DNA of 64,000 nucleotides from Clostridiaceae bacterium (GCA_904501755.1 CAJGBV010000005.1:22712-86711); one strand, 5' to 3'. Positions 8,776 to 18,792 are shown, counted from the stretch's first letter. Notes: generated by a model not told the origin, from the letters alone. Numbers and translations: made by a program.

Positions 8776-9690
8776 ATGGCTAAAAAGACTGAAAAAATCG
8801 TAAGTAAACAGATGAGCTTTAAGGAAAGTGTTCCTTATTATGTGCTTATTGCTCCGTTCCTCATTCTGTTTATTCTCTTTACTGTTTTACCTATTATCGC
8901 TTCTGTTGTACTCAGTTTCTTTAATTTTGATATGATTAAGACTCTTGAGTTTAACGGACTTGATAACTATTTGCGTTTACTTATTGATGACCAAATTTTT
9001 GTAACTACCGTTAAAAACACCCTCGTTTTTGCAGTAGTTACCGGTCCTGCAGGTTTCTTGCTTGCATTTGTTCTTGCTTGGTTTATCAATGATTTCTCAC
9101 CATTCATCAGAACACTGTTGTCATTTATGTTCTACTGCCCATCCCTTGTAGGTAATGCTTACTTTATTTGGCAGGTTGCCTTCAGTAGTGATAGTTATGG
9201 ATATATCAACAGTATTCTTCTTTCGGCAGGCTTTATACAAGAACCTATTTATTGGCTTTCTAACGCTGACTATCTGATGCCTATTATAATTATTGTTCAG
9301 TTGTGGCAAAGTATGGGTGTATCTTTCCTTGCTAATATTTCAGGTTTACAAAATGTAAACGGTGAACTTTATGAAGCAGGTGCAATAGACGGTATACGTA
9401 ATCGTTGGCAAGAGCTTTGGTACATAACATTACCTGCAATGCAGCATATGCTGCTCTTTAGTGCAGTTATGCAGATTGCGAGTGCATTCTCTGTTAGTGC
9501 TATCGCTGTTCAGATGGCAGGTTATCCGTCTGTTAACTACTGTGTTGATACTATCGTTTCTTATCTTTCGGACGTTGGTGGTACCCGTTATGAAATGGGT
9601 TATGCCTCTGCGATGTCGGTTGTTCTCTTTGTTATGATGGCACTGTCGCGTTGGTTGATTAAGAAACTTATTAACGGAATTGGTAAGTAA
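8776..9690 (+). CDS. sugar ABC transporter permease (UgpA/LplB type)
   Basis: A 304-residue inner-membrane permease with six predicted membrane segments and the cytoplasmic EAA loop EAGAIDG...ITLP (about residues 197-217), which docks on the ATPase. It pairs with the next gene to form the translocation pore for the substrate captured by the preceding binding protein. An AAAGGAGG lies 11 bases before the ATG. No ATPase is encoded in this operon, so a shared MsmX-like ATPase from elsewhere is the likely motor. Confidence 0.9.
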   Translation: MAKKTEKIVSKQMSFKESVPYYVLIAPFLILFILFTVLPIIASVVLSFFNFDMIKTLEFNGLDNYLRLLIDDQIFVTTVKNTLVFAVVTGPAGFLLAFVLAWFINDFSPFIRTLLSFMFYCPSLVGNAYFIWQVAFSSDSYGYINSILLSAGFIQEPIYWLSNADYLMPIIIIVQLWQSMGVSFLANISGLQNVNGELYEAGAIDGIRNRWQELWYITLPAMQHMLLFSAVMQIASAFSVSAIAVQMAGYPSVNYCVDTIVSYLSDVGGTRYEMGYASAMSVVLFVMMALSRWLIKKLINGIGK

Positions 9691-9706
9691 AGGAGGGAAG
9701 TAAAGA

Positions 9707-10621
9707 ATGTTTCGAGCTAAAGAATATAACTCTTCGGGTAAACGCGTATTTATGAAGGTTACTAAAAAGAATCAGGCAAAACGCTATACCCGTTCAAAAG
9801 CAGGTAACTTTTTCTATATCCTGTTTCTTGTTGCTTTCGGTGCTTTCTCTGTGCTTCCTCTGATTTATTCCGTAGCAACATCTTTTAAACCCTTGGACGA
9901 ACTTATGATTTTCCCACCAAGCTTCTTTGTAATTCGTCCTACTACTGCTAACTATCTTGCACTTCCCGGATTGCTTTCTAACCTTCGTGTTCCTCTTTCA
10001 AGATATGTATTTAACAGTTTGTTTGTAGCTGTATTTACAACATTTTTGTATGTAGTTATTTCTACTATGGCTGCTTTCGTTCTTGCAAGAAGTGAAATTA
10101 AAGGAAAAAATGCAATCTTTATGCTTGTTCAGTTTGCACTTCTTTTCAACGCCTATACACTTGGTATTCCTCGTTACCTTATTTATTCATATACAGGTAT
10201 GATTGATACATATTGGGTAATGATTCTTCCTCATATAGCTTCTACAATGGGTGTTTTCCTTATGAAGCAGTATATGGAGGGTGCTATACCTGTAGCGTTG
10301 CTCGAGGCCGCACGAATAGACGGTGCCGGACCTTTCAGAATTTTCTGGCAGATTGTTCTGCCGATTGTTAAGCCCTGTTTGCTGACTCTTACTCTTTTCG
10401 GTTTCCGTGATGTATGGGCTGCTATTCCTGATGGTACTGTTTTCAGTGAAACTCTCAAGACATTACCAACGATTATGTCACAGATTACTTCCGGCGGTAT
10501 CGCCCGTTCCGGTAGTGCGATGGCTGTAACTGTTATTATGATGATTCCTCCTATTCTTGTTTATATGATATCTCAGAGCAGTATCAAGGAATCAATGAGC
10601 AGTGCAGGTATTAAGGGTTAA
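9707..10621 (+). CDS. sugar ABC transporter permease (UgpE type)
   Basis: A 304-residue permease, partner of the preceding one. A basic N-terminal tail of about 35 residues precedes six membrane segments, and the EAA loop reads EAARIDGAG...IVLP (about residues 200-219). The ATG at 9707 follows GGAGGG with a 10-base gap. Together with the upstream gene it forms permease pair A of this operon; a second pair lies 5 kb downstream. Confidence 0.9.
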   Translation: MFRAKEYNSSGKRVFMKVTKKNQAKRYTRSKAGNFFYILFLVAFGAFSVLPLIYSVATSFKPLDELMIFPPSFFVIRPTTANYLALPGLLSNLRVPLSRYVFNSLFVAVFTTFLYVVISTMAAFVLARSEIKGKNAIFMLVQFALLFNAYTLGIPRYLIYSYTGMIDTYWVMILPHIASTMGVFLMKQYMEGAIPVALLEAARIDGAGPFRIFWQIVLPIVKPCLLTLTLFGFRDVWAAIPDGTVFSETLKTLPTIMSQITSGGIARSGSAMAVTVIMMIPPILVYMISQSSIKESMSSAGIKG

Positions 10622-10634
10622 GGAGGAAATGTTT

Positions 10635-12785
10635 ATGAAAAAGAATAATGTTCGTTTTATATCTGTTCTCTTAGCCCTCATAATCCTTATAGGTGTTATT
10701 CCTGCGTCGGCTATTGGTATATATAAGGAAACCTCTGATATTCCTTATGATACTCTGACTTATTGGGATCACTCTAATGTAAATGCTAATGATGCTGTTA
10801 GAGCTGTGGGTATGTATGATTATTATAAAACACTGTACAATGAAGATATGGTGGGCGTAGATATTCTGTCTTACAGTGACGTTTCAATCGATGAGAATGA
10901 TAACATTTACATTCTTGATGGTGATTCCTCTAAAATTCACGTACTTGATTCAAACTATAATTTTGTAAGAACAATCGGTGAGATTGTTGATACCGCCAGT
11001 GGTGAAGTTTATAATTACAAAGGTGCTCAAGGTATTGTAGTTTCAGCTGAAAATGTTTTGTATATATGTGATACAGAGCATGGAAGAGTAATATTGCTTG
11101 ATGTTGAGGGTAATTTTAAATCACTTTTATATCTTCCTGAATCTACACTGATTCCTACTGATTTTGAATACCGTCCTCAAAAAATAGCTGTCGACTCAAG
11201 TAATTACATCTATGTACTTAGCGAAGGCTCTTATTATGGTGCTATACTTTATTCACCTAATGGTGAGTTCCTTGGTTTCTACGGTGCAAATACTGTAAAG
11301 GCAACTGTGCTTGATATCATTACATCTCTGTGGGAAAAAATCACCACTACTGATGCTAAAAGAGAAGTGTCAGCTAAAGAGCTTCCTTTCCAGTTTACCG
11401 ACCTTTATGTTGATAAGCAGGACTTCATTTATACAGCTACAGGCAGAACGGCTAAGACTATAGAAAAAGGTCAGATTAAGCGTCTTAGTCCGGGTGGCCT
11501 TAACATCCTTGAATCTGACAGTGTTACCTTTGGTTTACATGAGCCCATTCATCTGCGTAGCGATCCACGTTATCCCGATATTGCAGGTTTGGCTATAAGT
11601 GATGATAACTATATTTATGCTTATGATGTAAGCACCGGTTACATTTCAATATTTGATGATGACTGCCGTATGCTTAACACATTCGGCGGTGGTGCAGCAA
11701 GCTATATTTCTAACGCTGCGGGTATACAGGATGGTACTTTCCAGGCAATTTCTTCTCTTGATTTGAATTCAAATAAGGATATTGTTGTTCTTGATAAAAC
11801 CAAGAAATGTATCACTATTTTTAAGATTAACGATTACGGTAAGCTTCTGATGAAGGCTAACACCCTCACAAGAAATGGTGACTATGATACCGCTTTTCCG
11901 TATTGGGAAGAAATTCTGACAATCGACCGTTGCAGCCAGATTGCATATTCGGGTATTGCAAAAACCTATTATGCAGCAGGTGATTATGCAAACGCAATGA
12001 AGTTTGCTGAAATGGGATATGATTACGACACATACTCACTTTCATACGAGTTTGTTCGTCGTTCCTTTATTGAAAAAAATATTTATCTGTTTGCTGCAAT
12101 AATTCTTGTGGTAGTTGTTGCACTTGTTCTCTTTGTTATGTATGTAAGAAAGAAGAATATTGTACTGATAAAAAATCGTGAGCTTAAACTTCTTTCAAGA
12201 GTAATGCTTCATCCTTCAGATGTTATTACTGAGATTAAAGAAAAGAAGCGCGGTTCTGTACTTATTGGTTTTATACTTATTGTTCTTTATTATATAACCG
12301 CTACTATTAAAGAAACCAACAGTGGATTCCTTTTCAAGAATCCAACTAACACAAGCTTTAACTCACTTCTTGTTTTGCTTCAGACTTTTGGTATTGTTAT
12401 TCTTTGGACAATATGTAACTGGGCTGTATGTACACTTCAGGAAGGTAAGGGTAAAATGCGTGAGATATTTATTGTTACCTCGTATTCCATATTACCCTTG
12501 ATTATATCGAACATTGTATACACGGTTGCTTCTAATGTTATTCTTGAAAGTGAAGCATCTTTCCTTACAATTTTCGTAACTGTTATGGAGTTGTTTACCG
12601 CATTTATTCTTATAACAGGTACACTTATTATTCACGATTACACATTTGGAAGATTTGTTGGAACCTCTGTAATGTCAATTCTTGGTATGCTTATAGTCGT
12701 GTTCCTCGGAATAGTAATTGTTATTCTGGTTCAGCAGGTTGCTATGTTCGTTGGTACTGTTTACCGTGAGTTTGTTTATCGATGA
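10635..12785 (+). CDS. NHL beta-propeller / TPR / Yip1-domain membrane protein
   Basis: A 716-residue protein. A signal peptide (ending in IPASA) is followed by an extracellular six-bladed NHL-type propeller (about residues 75-390), with repeated blade strings such as IYILDGDSSKIHVLDS and LYICDTEHGRVILLD. A short TPR-like helical pair follows (about 415-470), then a membrane segment near 490-515 and a C-terminal Yip1-like domain with about five membrane helices (about 540-716). The start at 10635 sits 8 bases after AGGAGG; the ATG at 10629 is too close to it. Lying between two permease pairs, it could be a scaffold or sensor. This is inference; no enzymatic residues were recognised. Confidence 0.72.
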   Translation: MKKNNVRFISVLLALIILIGVIPASAIGIYKETSDIPYDTLTYWDHSNVNANDAVRAVGMYDYYKTLYNEDMVGVDILSYSDVSIDENDNIYILDGDSSKIHVLDSNYNFVRTIGEIVDTASGEVYNYKGAQGIVVSAENVLYICDTEHGRVILLDVEGNFKSLLYLPESTLIPTDFEYRPQKIAVDSSNYIYVLSEGSYYGAILYSPNGEFLGFYGANTVKATVLDIITSLWEKITTTDAKREVSAKELPFQFTDLYVDKQDFIYTATGRTAKTIEKGQIKRLSPGGLNILESDSVTFGLHEPIHLRSDPRYPDIAGLAISDDNYIYAYDVSTGYISIFDDDCRMLNTFGGGAASYISNAAGIQDGTFQAISSLDLNSNKDIVVLDKTKKCITIFKINDYGKLLMKANTLTRNGDYDTAFPYWEEILTIDRCSQIAYSGIAKTYYAAGDYANAMKFAEMGYDYDTYSLSYEFVRRSFIEKNIYLFAAIILVVVVALVLFVMYVRKKNIVLIKNRELKLLSRVMLHPSDVITEIKEKKRGSVLIGFILIVLYYITATIKETNSGFLFKNPTNTSFNSLLVLLQTFGIVILWTICNWAVCTLQEGKGKMREIFIVTSYSILPLIISNIVYTVASNVILESEASFLTIFVTVMELFTAFILITGTLIIHDYTFGRFVGTSVMSILGMLIVVFLGIVIVILVQQVAMFVGTVYREFVYR

Positions 12786-12801
12786 AAGGAGGGAACTGAT
12801 A

Positions 12802-15033
12802 ATGAAAAACATTTTGAAAAGAATTTCTTTAATAGTTTTATGTTTGCTGTTGGTTCTCTCTTGTACAGCCTGCGGAGATAGTAACAATCTTGTTTCTCCC
12901 AAGGTGTTTGATCCCGACCATGCAAATAGTCCTGCTAACTCATTTGTAGCTGCTGAAAACGATACCTATCAGCTTAAATGGGATAAAGAAAATAAGAGAA
13001 TTTTGCTGTACAACAAGATTAACGGCAAAACATATTGCAACACACCTGAAGAGGTGATGGATCCTGCTTATACCGAAGGTGGTAATGTTGTTCATCCTAA
13101 GCTTAATACCTCTCTTATTGTGGAATATGTTCATACTGAGGATTATACCACAAAAACAGCGAGTGCTTATGTTGCTTCTCTTAACAAATCAACCTATGAA
13201 ATTGTAAAAATTGATAACGGTTTCAAAATAGTGTATCACTTTGATAACATTGGTATAACTGTACCTGTTTCTTATACGCTTCTTAAAGATGGTATAAAAA
13301 TGTCAGTTAATCCTATGGAAATCTGTGAAACACCTGAAGAATATGTTTACCGTCTTACTTTTGCTCCTTTCTTTGTTTCTACACCTATAGTTGCTGACGA
13401 TTCCTATCTGTTCTATCCTTCAGGCTCAGGTGCTATCATCGATGCTAATAACAGTGATGAAATCAGTACATATATTTCTGAAGACGTATATAGCGAAGAT
13501 GGAATTGTTAATAGATACTCCAATGTAATTGCATCAAATACAGAATATATTCGTATGCCGATATTTGGTGCTAAAAACGGAAACAGCGGTATGCTGGGAA
13601 TTATTTCTGAAGGTGCAGAAAACGCTATGATGGAGGGTGATATAGGCAACTTCAACATAGGGTATTCTGCTATTTATCCTACCTTCTATGTTCGTGGTGC
13701 TAACCAGGCAAGTAAGGTACTTAACGGTCTTCAGTATTCTAATCACTATGCCGATACAATTATGTCTGTTTGCTATTATCCACTTGAGGGTGAAGATGCT
13801 GACTATGTAGGTATGGCTAAGAGGTATCGCAAGTTTCTCCTTGAAGAGAAGGGAATGACCGATAAGGAAGATAAAGCGTCTACAAGTATTTCTTTTGTTG
13901 GTGGAACTTCTCTTGAAACTTCCTTCCTTGGAATGCCTACTACTGAGATTTTTGCTACCACCACTGTGAAAGAGGCTCAAAGCTTACTTACCGATTTAAG
14001 CTCCAGCCTGAAACTACCGATAGTTGCCGATTTGTTCGGATTTGGAAGCTCAGGACTTGACGTGGGCAAGCCGGCGGGTAACCTTAAGATTGCAAAATCT
14101 ATCGGTAGCGATAAGGATGTGAAGAAATTAGCTGAAAAATGTAAGGAATTAGGTATTGATTTGTACTTTGATTACGACCTGTTACATTTCAATACTGATG
14201 GTCAAGGTCTTACAATTACACGTGGCGGTTCTGCTAAAGGTCCGGGACTTATTTACTCACGTTGGGGCAGCCATACATTAGGTAACTCTTATACCAGCCA
14301 AAAAATGTATCTTGTTGCACGTGATGAGCTTATTAATTTAGGCAACAAAACTATCAAAGATGCTAAGTCTATGGATGTGCCGGGTGTTTCATACAGAAAG
14401 ATTACATCTAAAGCATACTCTGATTACGCGGAAAACAGAACGATTGCTAAGGCTAATATGGCGGCTGATGTAACAACTATTCTTAATACTGCTACAAAAG
14501 AAGGACTTAAGGTTCTTGCTAATCAGGCTAACGATTATGCGGCTGTTGCTTCGGATGCTATAATTGATGCTCCTATTTCGTCTTCACAGTCATATATCTT
14601 TGATTATGATGTTCCTGTTTATCAGATAGTATTTAAGGGCTATGTTTCAATGTACGGTGCTGCTATTAATATGGCTACACAGCGTGATTTAACCCTTCTT
14701 CGTGCTATAGAGGGCGGTTCAGGTATTAAATATACCCTTACAAATAACTTTAGTAACAAGCTACTTAACTCTGAGTATCAGATATTCAATACATTGCTTT
14801 ATACTGATAACAAGGAAGAAATTATTAACAATGTAAATGCTAATGCTGATTATTATAATGCTATAGCAGAAGCTCATATTGATGATCATATCTGCATCAC
14901 AAATGAGGTTCGTAAAATTGTTTATGATAACGGTGTGGCTGTTTACGTTAACTACGGCGAAACCGATTATATGACCGATATGGGAATAGTTCCTGCAGGT
15001 TCTTACATTTACGGAAAGGAGGTTAATCAGTAA
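12802..15033 (+). CDS. DUF5696-type lipoprotein
   Basis: A 743-residue protein with a signal peptide ending in SCTAC, a plausible lipoprotein cleavage site, so probably anchored on the outer face of the membrane. An N-terminal beta-rich domain (about 40-330) is followed by what looks like a TIM-barrel-type half (strings such as LPIVADLFGFG, LGIDLYFDYDLLHF and IYSRWGSHTLG). The combination resembles proteins named DUF5696, found with clostridial sugar transporters. A hidden glycoside-hydrolase fold is possible but no catalytic pair can be assigned by eye. GGAGGG 8 bases upstream fixes the start. It overlaps the next permease gene by one base. Confidence 0.7.
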   Translation: MKNILKRISLIVLCLLLVLSCTACGDSNNLVSPKVFDPDHANSPANSFVAAENDTYQLKWDKENKRILLYNKINGKTYCNTPEEVMDPAYTEGGNVVHPKLNTSLIVEYVHTEDYTTKTASAYVASLNKSTYEIVKIDNGFKIVYHFDNIGITVPVSYTLLKDGIKMSVNPMEICETPEEYVYRLTFAPFFVSTPIVADDSYLFYPSGSGAIIDANNSDEISTYISEDVYSEDGIVNRYSNVIASNTEYIRMPIFGAKNGNSGMLGIISEGAENAMMEGDIGNFNIGYSAIYPTFYVRGANQASKVLNGLQYSNHYADTIMSVCYYPLEGEDADYVGMAKRYRKFLLEEKGMTDKEDKASTSISFVGGTSLETSFLGMPTTEIFATTTVKEAQSLLTDLSSSLKLPIVADLFGFGSSGLDVGKPAGNLKIAKSIGSDKDVKKLAEKCKELGIDLYFDYDLLHFNTDGQGLTITRGGSAKGPGLIYSRWGSHTLGNSYTSQKMYLVARDELINLGNKTIKDAKSMDVPGVSYRKITSKAYSDYAENRTIAKANMAADVTTILNTATKEGLKVLANQANDYAAVASDAIIDAPISSSQSYIFDYDVPVYQIVFKGYVSMYGAAINMATQRDLTLLRAIEGGSGIKYTLTNNFSNKLLNSEYQIFNTLLYTDNKEEIINNVNANADYYNAIAEAHIDDHICITNEVRKIVYDNGVAVYVNYGETDYMTDMGIVPAGSYIYGKEVNQ

Positions 15034-15953
15034 TGTCTACTCAAGCTGTAAAAAAACCAAAGAAAAATATACATGCCAGAGGTATCGAAGCCTTAAAGGA
15101 AAGATATGGTTGGATTTGTGTAGCTCATTGGGTGTTTGGACTGGTTGTATTCTTTATACTTCCTATATTTCAATCCTTCTATTATACCTTCTGTAAGGTT
15201 ACTCTTGTTACTGGTGATCTTCAGACTAAATGGATAGGATTTGATAATATCAAATATATTTTCACTGAGAATCCTGATTATGCTGATAACCTTATAGCCG
15301 GTGTCGGAACCTTTGCATATTCTTTCCCGATTATTCTTGTGCTCAGTCTTATCCTTGCATTAATGCTTAATCAGAAGTTTAAGGGAAGAGTTTTATTCCG
15401 TGCAATATACTTCTTGCCTGTTATTATTGCAAGTGGTGTAATTCTCGGTACTATTATCGGTGATCAGAGTATTTCTTCTACTTCCGGTACAGATGAAGCA
15501 GTTTCCGCAAATATGGTAAATGTTAAGGAACTTGTTGAGTGGACCGGACTTCCGGAAAAAATAGGACAGTACTTCCAAGATGCCATTAATAAGATAATGA
15601 ATCTTGTTTGGCAGTGTGGTGTTCAGATTATTCTCTTTATTGCAGGTATGCAGTCAATTCCTGACCTTTATTATGAGGTTTCTAAGGTTGAGGGTGCAAC
15701 TGCTTGGGAAGAATTCTGGTATATTACTTTCCCATCACTTTCCCGTGTTATCGTGCTTGTAACTGTATTTACCATGGTTGAACTGATGACCTCTCAAACT
15801 GATAAGGTTATTTCTCAGGCATATAACCTTATAAGCTCTCAGATGTTTGGTGAAAGCTCTGCAATGCTTTGGGTGTACTTTATTATAATTGGTGCTATTC
15901 TTGGTGCTATCCTTGGTGCTTTCAATCAGTTCTGTGCTAAAAAGTGGGAATAA
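15033..15953 (+). CDS. sugar ABC transporter permease (UgpA/LplB type), second pair
   Basis: A 306-residue six-segment permease. Its EAA loop is degenerate (KVEGATAWEEFWYITFP, about residues 216-232), with the usual Ala-Asp positions changed, but the Gly and closing Pro are kept. The start overlaps the DUF5696 stop as TAATG, with AAAGGAGG about 11 bases upstream. It is the first member of permease pair B. No second binding-protein gene accompanies this pair. Confidence 0.88.
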   Translation: MSTQAVKKPKKNIHARGIEALKERYGWICVAHWVFGLVVFFILPIFQSFYYTFCKVTLVTGDLQTKWIGFDNIKYIFTENPDYADNLIAGVGTFAYSFPIILVLSLILALMLNQKFKGRVLFRAIYFLPVIIASGVILGTIIGDQSISSTSGTDEAVSANMVNVKELVEWTGLPEKIGQYFQDAINKIMNLVWQCGVQIILFIAGMQSIPDLYYEVSKVEGATAWEEFWYITFPSLSRVIVLVTVFTMVELMTSQTDKVISQAYNLISSQMFGESSAMLWVYFIIIGAILGAILGAFNQFCAKKWE

Positions 15954-15967
15954 GGGGGTAAAGAATC

Positions 15968-16981
15968 ATGAAAAAATTATTCGATAAACTAATTGGTTCC
16001 TTTACCAAAACCGATAATAATGGAAAAATTACTATTTCCGCTTATAAAACTAAGAGAACATTAAGCTCAGTTTTAGTATCATTATTCAGATACGCTTTGC
16101 TTATATCTGTAAGCTATGTTGTGCTTTATCCTTTGTTCTATATGATCTCAAACTCGGTCAAGGATCTTATTGACTGGTATGACCCTAATGTGTTTTGGAT
16201 ACCAAGACATTTCACAGGCTTATGGTATAAGTGGGCTTATGAATCATTGGAATTTTTAAGCGCATTGAAAAATACTATTTTGTTTGAAATGGTAGCAGCT
16301 GCACTTGAAATCATTTCTTGTTCATTGGTTGCATACGGTCTTGCAAGATTTAAGTTTAAGGGTCAGAAGATACTTATGTTTATGCTGATTCTTACCATTC
16401 TTGTGCCTGACCAGATGATTATTATTCCTAAAATGATGAACTTCTCAAGTCTCGACTTTTTTGGAATAATTGGATTAATTAATGATGTGACCGGTGCAGG
16501 AATCAGAATTAACATACTTAATACTGGTTTTGTTTTCTATCTGCCATCTCTCTTTGCTATAGGTCTACGTTCCGGTATTATTACATACATCTATATGCAG
16601 TTCTATAAAGGTCTTCCAAGAGAACTTGAAGAAGCTGCATGGATTGACGGTGCAGGTCTTTTCAAGACATATACTAAAATTGCGCTTCCTTCCTCGGGTG
16701 TTGTAATTACTACGGTATCTATTTTCTCAATTATTTGGCATTGGAATGATTATTATCTTGCTATAATGCTTATGAATAGTTATGAGTCTATGCCATTAGC
16801 TGTTCGACTTTCCAATGTTAAGGACATTATGCAGACCTTGTATAATGTTTGGGGCGGATATAAAATGACAGCTACACAGTGTGCTTGCTGTATTCTGTTT
16901 ATTGCGCCAATGCTTATTATGTATATTTTCCTTCAGAGAAAATTTGTTAAGAGCATTGACCGTGTAGGTATTACAGGATAA
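15968..16981 (+). CDS. sugar ABC transporter permease (UgpE type), second pair
   Basis: A 337-residue permease, slightly long for the family because of a roughly 45-residue cytoplasmic N-terminal tail and an extended loop near residues 155-195. The EAA loop is canonical (EEAAWIDGAG...IALP). It follows the preceding permease by 14 bases with a weak AAGGGGG-like site, and ends the operon just before a terminator. It completes pair B; whether B serves a different substrate or pairs with the same binding protein cannot be told. Confidence 0.9.
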   Translation: MKKLFDKLIGSFTKTDNNGKITISAYKTKRTLSSVLVSLFRYALLISVSYVVLYPLFYMISNSVKDLIDWYDPNVFWIPRHFTGLWYKWAYESLEFLSALKNTILFEMVAAALEIISCSLVAYGLARFKFKGQKILMFMLILTILVPDQMIIIPKMMNFSSLDFFGIIGLINDVTGAGIRINILNTGFVFYLPSLFAIGLRSGIITYIYMQFYKGLPRELEEAAWIDGAGLFKTYTKIALPSSGVVITTVSIFSIIWHWNDYYLAIMLMNSYESMPLAVRLSNVKDIMQTLYNVWGGYKMTATQCACCILFIAPMLIMYIFLQRKFVKSIDRVGITG

Positions 16982-16994
16982 TTAGTATATGAAT

Positions 16995-17030
16995 AAAAAA
17001 GTGGTATTGCAAATGCAATACCACTTTTAA
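16995..17030. terminator. bidirectional terminator, sugar operon/phosphoglucomutase
   Basis: A 10-bp stem GTGGTATTGC (17001-17010) pairs with 17015-17024, with a run of A on the left and T on the right. It separates two converging genes. Confidence 0.8.
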
Positions 17031-17041
17031 TTTTGTTTGTG

Positions 17042-18745
17042 TTAAATAAGTGTTTTTGTAAATTCTTCTAACTCGTCAAGTTTTTTGCTACAGAGTTCAT
17101 CTGTTTGTGCAACAGCACTGAGATAGAATTTTATTTTAGGTTCTGTGCCTGATGGACGGGCGATAAGTGAGGAACCGTCAGCGCAGGCGAAGGAAAGAAC
17201 ATTTGATTTTGGAAGCTTAATTTCAGAAATCTTTCCTGAAATTACGTCAGTTTCCTCTGAACTGTTATAGTCACATATTTTGACTATCTTATCTCCAAGA
17301 ATGCAACAGGGGGGAGTTTTGCGAAGATTGTCCATAATCTCAGAAATATGCTTCATACCCGATTCGCCTTCGAAGGTGTAATTTTTCTGTGAACAGTAGA
17401 AATAACCGTATTTTTTATAAATGTCATCAAGAATTTCTACAAGATTGGTACCTTGCTTTTTATAGTAGGCAACCATTTCACAAATAAGCATTGAAGCAAC
17501 AACTGCATCTTTATCTCTTACATAGCTTCCTGCAAGATAACCATAGCTTTCTTCAAATCCGAAGATATATCTGTTTTCCTCTGACTTGCTTTCAAGTACA
17601 CCGATTTGTTCGCCGATAAACTTAAAACCGGTAAGAACGTCCAAAAGCTCAACATTATTATCCATTGCAATTTTTTTGCATAATTCAGTTGTAACAATGG
17701 TTTTTATAGCTATTGGATTTTCGGGCATTGTGTCTGTGGCTTTTCTTCTCTCAATGATGTAGTTAAGAAGAAGTGCACCAACGTCATTACCTGAGAACAG
17801 CTTAAATTCGCCATTATGACGAACTGCAATGCCAACACGGTCGCAGTCAGGGTCGGTTGCAAGAAGCAAATCAGGATTAATATTTTCTGCAAGCTTTAAT
17901 GCTAATTCAAAGGGCTGTTTGATTTCGGGATTGGGATAGGGAGCTGTCGGGAAGTTGCCGTCAGGTTTTTCCTGCTCGGGAACGATAGTAACATTATTAA
18001 TTCCGATACGCTTAAGAATTGCTCTGACAGGTTTGTTACCACTACCGTGAATAGGGGTATAAATAACGTTTAATCCTGATAAATCAATATCTTTTGCCAC
18101 AGAGCATTTCTGAACTTCATCAAGATAGCTCTCAATTACCTCATCGCCGATGTACTGAATTTTACCTTCCTTAACGGCGGTATCGAAATCAGTAGATTTG
18201 ACACCCTCGAAAATATCAACCTTGTTCATAATCGAAAGTACATAGTTGCTGGCTTCAAGATTTAACTGACAACCATCGCTACCGTATGCTTTGTAGCCGT
18301 TATATTTAGCAGGGTTATGACTTGCTGTGATAACAACACCTGCATCGCAACCGAAGTAACGAACGGCATATGAAAGCATAGGTGTGGGCATCAGTTCCTT
18401 GTAAATATAAACTTTAATTCCGTTAGCTGCAAAAATTGATGCGGCTGTATAAGCGAATACATCTGATTTGATTCGGCTGTCATAAGCGATTGCAACACTG
18501 CCGTTTTTGTTTACAGAGTTTACATATTCGCTAAGTCCCTGTGTGGCTTTAGAAACGGTATACACGTTCATTCTGTTTGTGCCTGCACCGATTTCGCCAC
18601 GAAGTCCACCTGTGCCAAATTCCAAATCTTTATAAAATCTGTCCGAGATAGCTTCGCTGTCGTTTTGGATGGATAAAAGCTCAGCTTTAATATCAGGATC
18701 CTTGGTAGCTTTCTCAAGCCAGAGATTGTATTTTTCTTTTATCAT
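17042..18745 (-). CDS. pgcA: phospho-sugar mutase (phosphoglucomutase)
   Basis: A 567-residue alpha-D-phosphohexomutase that interconverts glucose 1- and 6-phosphate (or mannose phosphates), linking central metabolism with cell-envelope sugars. It shows the phosphoserine loop TASHNPAKYNGYK (about residue 150), the metal loop DPDCDRVG, the sugar-binding loop GFEESYGYL and the phosphate-binding RPSGTEPKIKFY near the C-terminus. Length matches the long PgcA-type enzymes. The ATG at 18745 is preceded by AAAGGAG; the longer frame has no such site. It is transcribed alone, converging on the sugar-uptake operon. Confidence 0.92.
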   Translation of the reverse strand: MIKEKYNLWLEKATKDPDIKAELLSIQNDSEAISDRFYKDLEFGTGGLRGEIGAGTNRMNVYTVSKATQGLSEYVNSVNKNGSVAIAYDSRIKSDVFAYTAASIFAANGIKVYIYKELMPTPMLSYAVRYFGCDAGVVITASHNPAKYNGYKAYGSDGCQLNLEASNYVLSIMNKVDIFEGVKSTDFDTAVKEGKIQYIGDEVIESYLDEVQKCSVAKDIDLSGLNVIYTPIHGSGNKPVRAILKRIGINNVTIVPEQEKPDGNFPTAPYPNPEIKQPFELALKLAENINPDLLLATDPDCDRVGIAVRHNGEFKLFSGNDVGALLLNYIIERRKATDTMPENPIAIKTIVTTELCKKIAMDNNVELLDVLTGFKFIGEQIGVLESKSEENRYIFGFEESYGYLAGSYVRDKDAVVASMLICEMVAYYKKQGTNLVEILDDIYKKYGYFYCSQKNYTFEGESGMKHISEIMDNLRKTPPCCILGDKIVKICDYNSSEETDVISGKISEIKLPKSNVLSFACADGSSLIARPSGTEPKIKFYLSAVAQTDELCSKKLDELEEFTKTLI

Positions 18746-18792
18746 TGGTTTTCTCCTTTCGTGTGTATCTAATACACATATATACATATATA

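Noticed and set aside
13534..13980. A 148-residue leftward frame
   Set aside because: It is antisense to the well-supported DUF5696 gene, has no ribosome site and resembles no protein I know.
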